Part shown: one piece after another, positions 45,465 to 54,406 of the stretch | Position numbering within the stretch: the first letter of the stretch is position 1 | How the letters are laid out: the number at the start of each line of letters is the position of its first letter | From: Marinobacter sp. F4218 | GTDB lineage: Bacteria > Pseudomonadota > Gammaproteobacteria > Pseudomonadales > Oleiphilaceae | Assembly (NCBI RefSeq): GCF_019443085.1 | Contig: NZ_JAHZIL010000003.1 | Location: 1,798,001-1,862,000 of the forward strand | Direction: 5' to 3' | Length of the DNA: 64,000 nucleotides | Made by a program: the position numbers and the translations under genes | The notes under the pieces: generated by a model | Told to the model about the DNA's origin: nothing | The model's database searches: none | Seen by the model: only the letters and a program-made list of their open reading frames with translations

Positions 45465-46826
45465 TCAGTCGGCAAAGTCAATGCCTTTGGCGCGTGCGCG
45501 TTCTCTGGCATTCGGATTGACCGAGGGACGGAAGGGCACGTCCACCACTTCGGCCTCGACGTCTGTCGACCCGTCCATGGCGGCGTACTCCACCGGCAGG
45601 TGCACGGTGAGTCGCGTACCGACGGCCTGCAGGGCGAGGGGTACGTAGGCCAGGGCGATGTTGGTTTCCAGCTCCGGCGAGTACCAGGGTGAGGTGACGT
45701 ACCCCTGGGGTTTGCCTCCGTCAGGCCCGCTGATCAGCCAGAAGTCGTTGGCATAATCGGTGACCGCGCCGCCTCCGAACCGGAGACCCACCAGCGTGTG
45801 CGTGAAGGGCGAATGTCCGGCCTCCAGCTGGGCGCGCACTTCCTCCAACCGTTGCTTGCCGATGTAATCCGCGTCTTTATTGCGGGGCACCTGATAGGCC
45901 AGATTGCACTGGAAGGGCAAGGTCTCGGCATCGAGATCCTGACCCCAGGAAAGAATGCCGGCGGCAATCCGTCGATGGTGGGCGGGGGCGATTACCCGCA
46001 AATTGTGGGCTTCGCCCGCGGCAAGCACGGCGTACCAGATGTCCTCGGCGTAGGTGGTGGACTCCGGGAGATAGATTTCGTAACCCTTCTCGCCGGTGAA
46101 ACCGGTCTGGGAAACGATCACATCGTGCCCGGCCAGGCGGCCTGCCATCAGGCCATAATAGGGAATGTCGCGGACCGCCTCGCCAAACAGGTCGGCCATC
46201 AATGCTTCGGATTTCGGGCCCTGAATCTGCAGCGGGGAGACATCAATCTCGGCAATGCTGACGTTGAAACCCATGCCGACGTTAACGCCGCGCAACCAGA
46301 GTTCCAGGTCGCTGTCGGACAGGGAGAACCAGAACTCGTCCTCTGCCACCCGCAACAGGACCGGGTCGTTGAGAATGCCTCCCTCCTCGTTGCAGAGGAT
46401 GACGTACTTGCCCCGCATTGGTTTGATTTTGGTGGCGTCGCGGGTAATCACATAATTGACAAAGCGTTCGGCGTCCGGACCCTTGACCTGGATCTGGCGT
46501 TCGACCGCCACATTCCAGAGGGTGACGTCATTGACCAGGGATTCGTACTCGAGCATGGCGCCGCCCTGCTCGGGCCGAACATAGCCCCGGGGATGGTACA
46601 TCCGGTTGTAAACGGTGGCGCGCCAGCAGCCCGCCTCATAGGCGAGATGCCAGTACGGGGATTTGCGGACCCGGGTGGAAATCAGCATTTCCACCGGCGT
46701 CGGGCCGGACTGGCGCAGATTGATCGGTACCTTGCGGTTGCTCTGGTCGACCGAGTCCGGCTGGCGTGCGGCCCCGGCTCGCAGTTGTGGATTATCCTGG
46801 CGTGCGTGTTCGATTTTGACGGCCAT
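45465..46826 (-). CDS. DmdA/GcvT-like tetrahydrofolate-dependent methyltransferase
   Basis: A 453-residue aminomethyltransferase-fold protein. It resembles DMSP demethylase DmdA over 'LWNVAVERQIQVKGPDAERF', 'EEGGILNDPVLLRVAEDEFW', 'SDSDLELWLRGV' and 'DVSPLQIQGPKSEALM', more than it resembles GcvT. It has an N-terminal extension of about 50 residues (polar, probably flexible) absent from the 369-residue Pelagibacter enzyme. Expected reaction: methyl transfer from a sulfonium or quaternary ammonium compound to THF. Whether the substrate is DMSP cannot be decided from sequence alone. AGGGGG precedes the ATG; first gene of the methyltransferase-metF-fhs operon. Confidence 0.85.
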   Translation of the reverse strand: MAVKIEHARQDNPQLRAGAARQPDSVDQSNRKVPINLRQSGPTPVEMLISTRVRKSPYWHLAYEAGCWRATVYNRMYHPRGYVRPEQGGAMLEYESLVNDVTLWNVAVERQIQVKGPDAERFVNYVITRDATKIKPMRGKYVILCNEEGGILNDPVLLRVAEDEFWFSLSDSDLELWLRGVNVGMGFNVSIAEIDVSPLQIQGPKSEALMADLFGEAVRDIPYYGLMAGRLAGHDVIVSQTGFTGEKGYEIYLPESTTYAEDIWYAVLAAGEAHNLRVIAPAHHRRIAAGILSWGQDLDAETLPFQCNLAYQVPRNKDADYIGKQRLEEVRAQLEAGHSPFTHTLVGLRFGGGAVTDYANDFWLISGPDGGKPQGYVTSPWYSPELETNIALAYVPLALQAVGTRLTVHLPVEYAAMDGSTDVEAEVVDVPFRPSVNPNARERARAKGIDFAD

Positions 46827-47071
46827 GTCTGTGTCCCCCTTTGGCGGGTGTTGCTGATAGCCTCAATGTGACGGGGTTTGGCGTCGGCAGGTGGAACCAT
46901 TACGACATGGAAGCGACCAAAAGCGTCAACGCCTTATAGCCGGGACGAAGAATCTCATGCGCAATTCATATAACTGTCCCAGTTTCAGATCCTTATACTG
47001 GGGCGCCCGGGGCTGGCTCACGGTAACCCCGAACTCAGTCACCCCAAGCATCCGAAATTGAGAGAGCGAAT
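46827..47071. other. Divergent intergenic region, methyltransferase / PA4642-like gene
   Basis: About 245 bp that should carry the promoter of the C1 operon (minus) and of the PA4642-like gene (plus). TATACT at 46994-46999 may be a plus-strand -10 box, and it lies inside an inverted repeat CCCAGT-N13-ACTGGG (46978-47002). No good -35 is visible. Confidence 0.45.
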
Positions 47072-47389
47072 ATGAGCGGACCTGACAAGCCCAAAGTGAT
47101 TGGTGAGGAGTGGAGCGACGAGCGCGTAAAGAGCTTTCTCGCCATTGAACCCTACGATACGGCGAAAAACCCTGACTTCAATGCTCTGCTGAAAGCCTAT
47201 CAGGCCATGCGTGCCGGGGACTTCGAACGCTTTATCGGCTTCTTTGTGGAAGCCGGACGGGATTTGAACGCAGTGAATGAAAACGGCGAAACCATTCTGG
47301 ACATCATCTCCGAGCATCGTCGGAGCGTGGATTACGCGCGGGCCCTGGAACAGGCTGGAGCAAAACGAACCGCCGCGGCCGGGAACTGA
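47072..47389 (+). CDS. PA4642 family protein
   Basis: A 105-residue cytosolic protein. The pattern 'KVIGEEWSDERVKSFLAIEP', 'LLKAYQAMRAGDFERFIGFF' and 'AGRDLNAVNENGETILDII' matches what I recall of the Pseudomonas PA4642 family, whose function is unknown. The middle resembles a single ankyrin-like helix pair. It stands between divergent and convergent neighbours, so it is probably a single-gene transcript. Confidence 0.8.
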   Translation: MSGPDKPKVIGEEWSDERVKSFLAIEPYDTAKNPDFNALLKAYQAMRAGDFERFIGFFVEAGRDLNAVNENGETILDIISEHRRSVDYARALEQAGAKRTAAAGN

Positions 47390-47419
47390 GTCCCGGCGCG
47401 GCTGGTCCGACCGCGTAGC

Positions 47420-47872
47420 TTACTGCACGTCCACTTCGATGGCTTTGGGTTCCTTCGGTTCGGCCTTCTGCAGGGTCAGGCTCAGTAATCCATCCTTGAA
47501 ACTGGCTTTGACACTGTTCTCATCGACATTGTCGGGCAAGGTAAACCGGCGCAGGAAGCTACCGTAGAACCGCTCGACACGGTGGTGCTTCTTGTCCCCG
47601 GATTCCTCCTCGTGTTTCCGTTCGCCTTCAATGGTCAGCACGCCATCCTGTACCGTCACCTTGACGTCATCCTTGGACATGCCCGGTAACTCGGCGTCAA
47701 TGGTGAACGCCTCCGGGGTCTCCTTGATGTCGACGGCGGGCGACCAGTCGCTCCGGCTGAACATATCTTTGCTTTCACGCTCGTTGGTGCGGGCCAGGCC
47801 GAACATTCGATTGTACCGGTTCATCAGGTCTTCAAATTCACTGACCGGATTCCAGCGAGTTACGTTGCTCAT
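47420..47872 (-). CDS. Hsp20 small heat-shock protein
   Basis: A 150-residue alpha-crystallin-domain chaperone. The alpha-crystallin domain spans about 45-140, with 'PAVDIKETPEAFTIDAELPG', 'GVLTIEGERKHEEE', 'FLRRFTLPDNVDENSVKASF' and the closing 'GLLSLTLQK' signature. It holds unfolding proteins in solution under heat stress. I start at ATG 47872, which has GAGGAGGG seven bases before it; a frame to 47893 exists. A sigma-32-like promoter lies about 120 bp upstream with a structured leader between. Confidence 0.94.
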   Translation of the reverse strand: MSNVTRWNPVSEFEDLMNRYNRMFGLARTNERESKDMFSRSDWSPAVDIKETPEAFTIDAELPGMSKDDVKVTVQDGVLTIEGERKHEEESGDKKHHRVERFYGSFLRRFTLPDNVDENSVKASFKDGLLSLTLQKAEPKEPKAIEVDVQ

Positions 47873-47992
47873 GGGAACACCCTCCTCATTCACGAAAACG
47901 AATCTGCAAATTACCTCTCAGCTTCGCTCGCGGAACTGTCTAACACCGGTGGCGTTAGCCAGGTGGTAATCCGTGAACATCTGCTACTACCG

Positions 47993-48021
47993 AATGTAGG
48001 CGCGATCTAAGGGTTTTCAAG
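47993..48021 (-). promoter_or_regulatory. Sigma-32-like heat-shock promoter of hsp20
   Basis: On the minus strand CTTGAA (complement of 48016-48021) and CCTACATT (complement of 47993-48000) are 15 bp apart, close to the RpoH consensus CTTGAA / CCCCATNT. The predicted leader is about 110 nt and contains a stable hairpin CTAACGCC-ACC-GGTGTTAG (complement of the stretch near 47938-47958). Confidence 0.7.
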
Positions 48022-48060
48022 GGAGGAGTTGATCGAATTTTGACCGGCATCAAGCCGCCT

Positions 48061-49641
48061 TCAATGTCTGCCAAAAGACCGGTGCAGGAACGGCCGGAAA
48101 CGGCTCATGGGCGCGCCCGCCGTTTTCAGGTCCGGCCGGGTCCCGAGCCGGAATCCCGGCAGTTCACCGGATAGAAAGGGCTGCACCAGGGCAGGATCGC
48201 CGCTGATGACGTGGACAACCACATCCCGACTGGCGTTATCGCCGGTAATCAATGGCGCTGGCTGGTGATCGCCGAGCAGGATCATCAGCGTTTTCTGCCC
48301 CACATTCCTCGCCGCGAAGCCGCTCGCCACGGCGAGCGTGTAGTCAATTGCCCGGGCATACTGGGTGCGCACCCGGTCCGGATCCCGCCACAGCGATACG
48401 GGAGGCTCGCCGGTGTCCCGCCAGCGTTCGAACGCCCGCCCGTTGCCGATGGCGTCCCAGTCCTCAAGCACCGGAAGCACCGGGACCCAGGGCGCGTGGC
48501 TGCTGATCAGCGCCAGTTCGGCAAACAGCGGCCCGGGGGCCTGCTCGCGCAGCTGCTGGAACCGGTGCCAGGTGTACTGGTCCGGCATGGTTACCCAGTT
48601 AAATGGCGGGCCCTGGTAATCCAGATCGTCATGGGCGTAGATTTGACCGTACCGGAGCAGTCGGCCCTCGGGCCAGGCCTGGGTGATTGCGGGCATTACC
48701 GCGAGGGTCTGGTGACCGGTGCCGTGGAAGTCGTCGATCAGGGTCGGGAGCCCGCTGCTCAGGAAGGTCTCGTAAGTGAGCTGGTTGTGAATCCAATGGC
48801 CACTGAGCACGGAGAGGTGACCAAGCCAGGATTGCCCGCCCTGGATTGGCGACTGCAGCCGGCCTGTGGCAACGGTAAGCCCGGCGGCGGCCAGTTCCCG
48901 GGACATGGCTTCCAGCCGTTGTCCGACCACCGACCGGTACCGGCTGTCGGTCAGGGTGCTGACGCCGTAGGATTCCAGAAAGCCGAGAATCACGTCCCGG
49001 TTGGCCAGCATGGGCAGTGGCGTCGGGGCTTCTTCGGTGGTGGGCTGGTCGCGAAGCTGTTCCGAGAAAGCTGCGAAGGCCTGATGGGTCTCGGTAACAA
49101 GCTCGGCCTGATGGGCGATCAACGCCAGCGTCGGGCTCCCGATCAGGGGCGTGGCGACCCCGGTCAGAGCCAGAGTAGCGGCCAACAGCAGTGGCTTGAG
49201 CGGGCTTTCCGGGACCTGTTGACGGAGGCGTTCCAGACTCATAGAGAACAACCGGCCCACGGCAGCAAGCAGCCCTATCAGGAGTGCAAGCGCCAGTCCG
49301 GCGGTTACCGGCCCCAGGTTGGTATCCAGCAGGTTCCAGGCGGCGTCCAGCAGGCCAACTTCCAGGTACAGATTCAGTCCCCGACCCAGACTCTGGCGAA
49401 CCAGGACATCAACCAGAACCAGCAGGGCCAGGAGGCTATAGACGAGCGTCAGGACGTTGCCAAGGCCCGGCCACCGGCGCGGTCCCAGGCACAGCAAGCC
49501 CCACAGCGCCAGGGCCTCAACCGACAGCCAGGGCATTGATCCGGGCAGGGCCAATGCCGGAACCAGCAGGAGCGTGTTCAGGATCAGGAACCAGAACAGT
49601 GTCCGCAGCCGTGCCCGGGTAACACCGGAGCCAGTGGTCAT
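48061..49641 (-). CDS. Membrane sulfatase / LtaS-like alkaline phosphatase-fold protein
   Basis: A 526-residue protein with about five N-terminal transmembrane helices (to about residue 180) and a periplasmic alkaline-phosphatase-superfamily domain. Metal-site motifs are visible: 'GFLESYG' (Glu), 'GGQSWLGHLSVLSG' with serine at the nucleophile position where LtaS has threonine, and 'LLGDHQPAP' (Asp-His). Relatives transfer phosphoglycerol or phosphoethanolamine to glycans or lipids, or hydrolyse them. The acceptor here is unknown; osmoregulated periplasmic glucan or lipid modification are possible. GGAGA precedes the ATG. Single gene. Confidence 0.8.
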   Translation of the reverse strand: MTTGSGVTRARLRTLFWFLILNTLLLVPALALPGSMPWLSVEALALWGLLCLGPRRWPGLGNVLTLVYSLLALLVLVDVLVRQSLGRGLNLYLEVGLLDAAWNLLDTNLGPVTAGLALALLIGLLAAVGRLFSMSLERLRQQVPESPLKPLLLAATLALTGVATPLIGSPTLALIAHQAELVTETHQAFAAFSEQLRDQPTTEEAPTPLPMLANRDVILGFLESYGVSTLTDSRYRSVVGQRLEAMSRELAAAGLTVATGRLQSPIQGGQSWLGHLSVLSGHWIHNQLTYETFLSSGLPTLIDDFHGTGHQTLAVMPAITQAWPEGRLLRYGQIYAHDDLDYQGPPFNWVTMPDQYTWHRFQQLREQAPGPLFAELALISSHAPWVPVLPVLEDWDAIGNGRAFERWRDTGEPPVSLWRDPDRVRTQYARAIDYTLAVASGFAARNVGQKTLMILLGDHQPAPLITGDNASRDVVVHVISGDPALVQPFLSGELPGFRLGTRPDLKTAGAPMSRFRPFLHRSFGRH

Positions 49642-49702
49642 GGCGTTCTCCAGAGAATCGCGTAGCGTCGATACGTCGCCGGAGGGCCTTCAGACCAATG
49701 AT

Positions 49703-50239
49703 TCAGACGTCGTTGAGGTATTCATCCTTGAGCTTCACGTAGTTCGCCGCCGTGTACTTGAAGAACCCCTGTTCCTTTTCGGTCAGCGCCCGCGCTTTCT
49801 TGCACGGCGAGCCAACGTACAGGTGGCCGGATTCCAGGGTTTTGCCGGGAGGCACCAGACAACCGGCGGCGACGATGACCTCGTCTTCAACGACGGCGCC
49901 GTCCATGATGATGCAGCCCATACCCACGAGCACCCGGCTGCCCACTGTGCAGCCATGCAGCAGCGCCTTGTGGCCAATGGTGACGTCGTCCCCGATGGTG
50001 AGCGGGTATCCGCCGGGGTTGTAGTCACTGGCGTGGGTGATGTGCAGCACGGAGCCGTCCTGTATGCTGCAGCGGTCGCCGATGCGAATTCGGTGCATGT
50101 CGCCGCGCACCACCGTCATCGGCCAGATCGAACAGTCGTCGCCGGTCTGCACGTCACCGATGACCACGGCACTGGGGTCAACCCAGCTGCGTTCACCAAA
50201 TTGTGGTGCTTTGCCCTTGTGTGAGCGTACATTCGTCAT
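49703..50239 (-). CDS. Gamma-class carbonic anhydrase-like protein (YrdA/CaiE group)
   Basis: A 178-residue left-handed beta-helix protein built from hexapeptide repeats ('VVIGDV', 'CSIWPM', 'IRIGDRCSIQDGSVLH', 'VTIGHKALLHG'). The metal-binding histidines of gamma-carbonic anhydrases are in place (RGDMHRI region, 'HITHASD' and 'IGHKALLHG'). Homologues such as YrdA are trimeric zinc proteins with uncertain activity. A single gene, divergent from prlC. Confidence 0.9.
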   Translation of the reverse strand: MTNVRSHKGKAPQFGERSWVDPSAVVIGDVQTGDDCSIWPMTVVRGDMHRIRIGDRCSIQDGSVLHITHASDYNPGGYPLTIGDDVTIGHKALLHGCTVGSRVLVGMGCIIMDGAVVEDEVIVAAGCLVPPGKTLESGHLYVGSPCKKARALTEKEQGFFKYTAANYVKLKDEYLNDV

Positions 50240-50354
50240 TACATATACCTTTACGCGAATTACCCGGAGGATCGGAGTGTCTGTGGGAATGGCCCTGCCC
50301 CGAACCGGAATATAAAGACGCTACCTGACAAATTAAGAGCTGAGAAGGGGACCT

Positions 50355-52400
50355 ATGAATAACCCGCTACTGACGAACGATCTGCTCCCGAAGTTCGACC
50401 ATGTCCGCACCGAACACATGGAAACCGCCATTGACCAGATTCTCAGCGAAAATCGCGTGAAGATCGCGACATTGGCGCAGCAGGACGATCCCACCTGGGA
50501 GACCCTCGCCCAGCCCATGCAGGCGATGGAAGACTATCTCAGCAATGCCTGGTCGGTGATCTCCCACCTCAACGGGGTGATGAACAACGACGACCTGCGC
50601 AAGGTCTACAAGAACTGCCTGGAGAAGCTGACCGAGTACAGCACCGAAGTCAGTCAGAACGCCGCTCTGTGCGAGGCCTACAAGAAACTGGCCGCGCGGG
50701 ATGATTTCAAGGACTTGAGCGAGGCCCAGCGTAAGTCCGTGGATAACACCCTGCGGGATTTCCACCTTGGTGGTGTGGACCTGCCCGAGGAACAGAAGCA
50801 GCGCTACGCCGCCCTGTCCCGGGAGCTGGCGGAAATGTCCAATCGCTTCAGCGATAACGTGCTGGACGCCACCCAGCATTGGTACAAGCACATCACCGAC
50901 GTCGACGAGCTGGCGGGTGTGCCGGAGACCGCCATCGAGGGTGCCAGGCAGGCGGCCCGACAGAAAGAGCTGGATGGCTATGTGATCACCCTCGATTTCC
51001 CGAGCTTCTACCCGGTCATGACCTATTGCGACAACCGCGACCTGCGCCGGGAAGTGTACGAGGCCTTTGTCACCCGAGCCTCCGATCAGGGCCCGGATGC
51101 CGGTACCTGGGATAACACGCCGCTGATGGCTGAGATTCTCAAGCGTCGCCATGCCCTCGCCCAGCTGTTGGGCTTCAACAACTACGCCGAGCGTTCCCTG
51201 GCCACCAAGATGGCACGCAGCACTGACGAAGTACTCGAGTTCCTGAACCAGCTGGCGGACAAGTCCAAGCCGGTGGCGGAGAAGGAATTTGCCGAACTCA
51301 AGGCGTTTGCCAGGGACGAATACGGCATTGAGGATCTGCAGGCCTGGGATGTCGGCTACTACAGCGAAAAGCTCCGTCAGCAGCGTTACGACATCTCGCC
51401 CGAGACCCTGCGGCCCTGGTTCCCAGTGGACAAAGTCGTGCCCGGCCTGTTCCGGGTTGCTGAGAAACTGTTCGACGTCCAGATCGAGGCCAAGCCGGAA
51501 GTAGAGACCTGGCACGAGGATGCCACCGCCTACTGCATCAGCCGAAACGGCGAGCCCCTGGCCTGGTTCTACCTCGACCTGTTCGCCCGTCAGGGCAAGC
51601 GCGGTGGCGCCTGGATGGCCGACTGCCGGGTCCGCTGGCGTAACCTGCGCGGCACGCTCCAGCTGCCGGTGGCTTTCCTGACCTGTAACTTCACGCCCCC
51701 GGTGAACGGCAAGCCGTCGCTGCTGACCCACGACGAAGTCACGACCCTGTTCCACGAATTCGGTCACGGCCTGCACCACATGCTGACCCAGGTGGACGTT
51801 CTGGACGTGTCCGGCATCAACGGGGTGGCCTGGGACGCGGTCGAGCTGCCCAGTCAGTTCCTTGAGAACTGGTGCTGGAACCCGGAGTCCCTGGCGCTGA
51901 TTGCCTCTCATCACGAGACCGGCGAGCCGCTGCCCGAGGATCTGCTGCAGAAGTTGCTGGCGGCGAAGAATTTCCAGTCCGGCATGGGTATGGTGCGCCA
52001 GCTCGAGTTCTCGCTGTTCGATTTTCGCCTGCACGCGGAATTCAGCGACGAGGCGCCCACCAATCCGCTGGACATGCACCGCAAGGTCCGGGACGAAATC
52101 GCTGTGGTGGAGGCGCCGGCGTTCAACCGGTTCCCGAACTCCTTCTCGCACATTTTTTCGGGTGGTTACGCGGCCGGCTATTACAGCTACAAGTGGGCGG
52201 AAGTACTGGCCGCCGATGCCTTCTCACTGTTCGAGGAGAAAGGCATCTTTGATCCGGAAACCGGTAAGGCATTCCTGCAGAACATCCTGGAAAAGGGCGG
52301 CTCCCAGGAGCCAATGGAGCTGTTCAAGGCCTTCCGTGGCCGCGAGCCGCAAGTGGACGCCCTGTTGAAACAATCCGGCATCACTGACGAAGCCGCCTGA
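50355..52400 (+). CDS. prlC: Oligopeptidase A
   Basis: A 681-residue M3-family zinc metallopeptidase that degrades short peptides and signal peptide fragments in the cytosol. The zinc motif 'HEFGHGLHHML' begins at H467, and 'ELPSQFLENWCW' supplies the third ligand region. Length matches E. coli PrlC (680). AAGGGG precedes the ATG. yheV follows in the same order as in other gammaproteobacteria. Confidence 0.96.
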   Translation: MNNPLLTNDLLPKFDHVRTEHMETAIDQILSENRVKIATLAQQDDPTWETLAQPMQAMEDYLSNAWSVISHLNGVMNNDDLRKVYKNCLEKLTEYSTEVSQNAALCEAYKKLAARDDFKDLSEAQRKSVDNTLRDFHLGGVDLPEEQKQRYAALSRELAEMSNRFSDNVLDATQHWYKHITDVDELAGVPETAIEGARQAARQKELDGYVITLDFPSFYPVMTYCDNRDLRREVYEAFVTRASDQGPDAGTWDNTPLMAEILKRRHALAQLLGFNNYAERSLATKMARSTDEVLEFLNQLADKSKPVAEKEFAELKAFARDEYGIEDLQAWDVGYYSEKLRQQRYDISPETLRPWFPVDKVVPGLFRVAEKLFDVQIEAKPEVETWHEDATAYCISRNGEPLAWFYLDLFARQGKRGGAWMADCRVRWRNLRGTLQLPVAFLTCNFTPPVNGKPSLLTHDEVTTLFHEFGHGLHHMLTQVDVLDVSGINGVAWDAVELPSQFLENWCWNPESLALIASHHETGEPLPEDLLQKLLAAKNFQSGMGMVRQLEFSLFDFRLHAEFSDEAPTNPLDMHRKVRDEIAVVEAPAFNRFPNSFSHIFSGGYAAGYYSYKWAEVLAADAFSLFEEKGIFDPETGKAFLQNILEKGGSQEPMELFKAFRGREPQVDALLKQSGITDEAA

Positions 52401-52458
52401 GCCAATGTGTTCCGGCGGTCGTATTGACAGCCGGAGTACCCAATTGCGGAGTTGAGTT

Positions 52459-52710
52459 ATGGCGAGTCCGAAACGCTTTATCGCCGGCGCTGTCTGTCCC
52501 CGCTGTGCGGAGATGGACAAGATCATGATGTTTACCACCGATGACGAGGACCAGGTGCGCGAATGCGTGGCCTGCGGGTTTACCGACGCGGTGTCCGACA
52601 CCGAGCAGTCGGCCAATCCCGAGCTGGAGACGCGGGTGAACAAGCGCAGTAACGAGGACGATCACACCGTTAAGCAGGTGGTGTTCTTCAAGGCTGGTCA
52701 GGACGACTGA
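52459..52710 (+). CDS. yheV: YheV-family zinc-ribbon protein
   Basis: An 83-residue protein with two CxxC pairs (CPRC and CVAC) forming a likely zinc ribbon, an opening 'KRFIAGAVCPRC' and 'TRVNK' middle segment typical of YheV. Function unknown. It lies 58 bp after prlC, the usual neighbour, and GGAG precedes the ATG. Confidence 0.88.
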   Translation: MASPKRFIAGAVCPRCAEMDKIMMFTTDDEDQVRECVACGFTDAVSDTEQSANPELETRVNKRSNEDDHTVKQVVFFKAGQDD

Positions 52711-52956
52711 GTTTTGTTCGCCTGGCCTGATGGTTCTGGGGGCTGCGAGGGAGCAGGGGAATGTTTTCCCTTGGAAATGGAACTCGCTGCGCTCAGACAT
52801 CCTTTTCTGGCGGTAAAAAATCCCCCTACCCCCTCACGTCAGAACTCTTCAGAGCGTTGCAGCTCTATGGCCTTTTGGATCCTGGCAGAAAAGTACCCCC
52901 GCGACCCCGCAGCCCGCCAAATCAGCAGGCTAGGTCCCGAAGGCCAGCTCCGATAG
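52711..52956. repeat. Noncoding stretch with several palindromes, possible REP-like repeat
   Basis: About 245 bp without a credible gene. It holds small hairpins GGGAATGTTTTCCC (52757-52770) and GAGCGTTGCAGCTC (52852-52865), CTCTTCAGAG, and a CTCGCTGCGCTCAGACA segment of the kind that recurs in intergenic repeats of related genomes. Only one copy is in this window, so the repeat assignment is tentative. Confidence 0.35.
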
Positions 52957-54279
52957 CTAGAGGACCATAGCCGCCAACCACCCAAAGCCAAGCAACGGCA
53001 GGTTATAGTGCAGGAAGGTCGGTACCACCGTATCCCAGATGTGGTTGTGCTGGCCGTCGACGTTCAGGCCGGCCGTGGGGCCGAGGGTGGAATCCGAGGC
53101 CGGGGAACCGGCATCACCCAGAGCGCCGGCAGTGCCCACCAGGGCTACGATGGCCAGCGGGCTGAAGCCCATCTGCAGGGCCAGCGGCACGTATAGCGCG
53201 GCGATGATCGGGATGGTGGAGAAGGACGAACCAATGCCCATGGTGATCAGCAGGCCGACGACCAGCATCAGCAGGGCCGCCAGCGGCTTGTTCTCGCCGA
53301 TGGTGGCGACCGAACTCTGAACCAGGGTGGCAATCTCGCCGGTTTCCCGCATTACCTCGGCAAAGCCGGAGGCGGCAATCATGATGAAACCGATCATGGC
53401 CAGCATTTTCATGCCTTCGGTGAACAGGTCATCCGCTTCTTTCCACTTCACCACGCCGGACAGGTTGAACAGTACGAAGCCGGCCAGGGCGCCGAGGATC
53501 ATTGACCCCAGCCAGAGCTGCACCACGAATGCGGTAACGATCGCAATCAACGCCATGATCAGGGTCCGGGGGCTGTACTGCACGTCTACCCGCTCGGTGC
53601 GGGCGATGGCGTCCATGTTGTAACGGCGTTCGCCACGGTAACTGAAGAACACCGCAACCAGAAGGCCGCAGAGCATGCCCAGGGCAGGCAGGGCCATGGC
53701 CGACATGACATTGAGGCCGGCGGCATCGACGCCGTTCTCGGCCACGTTCGCCAGCAGGATTTCGTTCAGGTAGATACCGCCGAAGCCGATTGGCAGGAAC
53801 ATGTATGGCGTGATCAGGCCAAAGGTCAGTACACAGGCCACCAGACGCCGGTCCATATTCAGCTTTGCCATCACGTACAGCAACGGCGGGACGACCAGCG
53901 GGATGAACGCGATGTGGATCGGCAGGATGTTCTGGGAGGAGATGGCAATGGCCAGCAGCAGGCCGATGATCAGGAACCGGACGCCGGTAACCGCAGCGCC
54001 GTCCTCCTGGCGGCCCACCAATGCCAGCGCCCTGTCCGCCAGGGCATGGGCCAGGCCGGATTTGCCGATGGCGACGGCGAAGGCACCGAGGGTGGCGTAC
54101 GACAGGGCCACGGTGGCGCCGCCACCCAGACCGTTATTGAAGGCCTCGATGGTGGCTTCCAGAGACAGGCCCGCGATCAGGCCACCGGAAATGGCTCCGA
54201 TGATCAGGGCGACGACAACGTGAATGCGGCACAAACTCAGGACGAGCATGATGGCAACCGCGGCAACAACGGCATTCAT
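52957..54279 (-). CDS. NhaC-type Na+/H+ antiporter family protein
   Basis: A 440-residue integral membrane protein of the ion transporter superfamily with about 11-12 helices. It shows '[20 protein letters not shown]', '[16 protein letters not shown]' and '[20 protein letters not shown]', typical of the YuiF/NhaC-like group. It may exchange Na+ for H+ or carry an amino acid; family members do both and the substrate is not evident. CGGAG precedes the ATG. Confidence 0.85.
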   Translation of the reverse strand: MNAVVAAVAIMLVLSLCRIHVVVALIIGAISGGLIAGLSLEATIEAFNNGLGGGATVALSYATLGAFAVAIGKSGLAHALADRALALVGRQEDGAAVTGVRFLIIGLLLAIAISSQNILPIHIAFIPLVVPPLLYVMAKLNMDRRLVACVLTFGLITPYMFLPIGFGGIYLNEILLANVAENGVDAAGLNVMSAMALPALGMLCGLLVAVFFSYRGERRYNMDAIARTERVDVQYSPRTLIMALIAIVTAFVVQLWLGSMILGALAGFVLFNLSGVVKWKEADDLFTEGMKMLAMIGFIMIAASGFAEVMRETGEIATLVQSSVATIGENKPLAALLMLVVGLLITMGIGSSFSTIPIIAALYVPLALQMGFSPLAIVALVGTAGALGDAGSPASDSTLGPTAGLNVDGQHNHIWDTVVPTFLHYNLPLLGFGWLAAMVL

Positions 54280-54406
54280 GGCAGACTCCGGGTAGGAATA
54301 GCTGGATTATCCGGCCCCTCGTGAGGGCCGGGTTCACGAAAAGCGCGCTAATGTGCAGGAATTGACCGCGACAGTCAAAGCGGGATGGTTGCGCAGGGGC
54401 TGGTGA

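Noticed and set aside
45465..46826. Glycine cleavage T protein (gcvT) as the name for the methyltransferase
   Set aside because: No gcvH or gcvP nearby, and the sequence matches DmdA-type segments better than GcvT.
52714..52970. Two short overlapping open frames after yheV
   Set aside because: No ribosome site, no family-like sequence, and the frames run into the end of the antiporter gene on the other strand.
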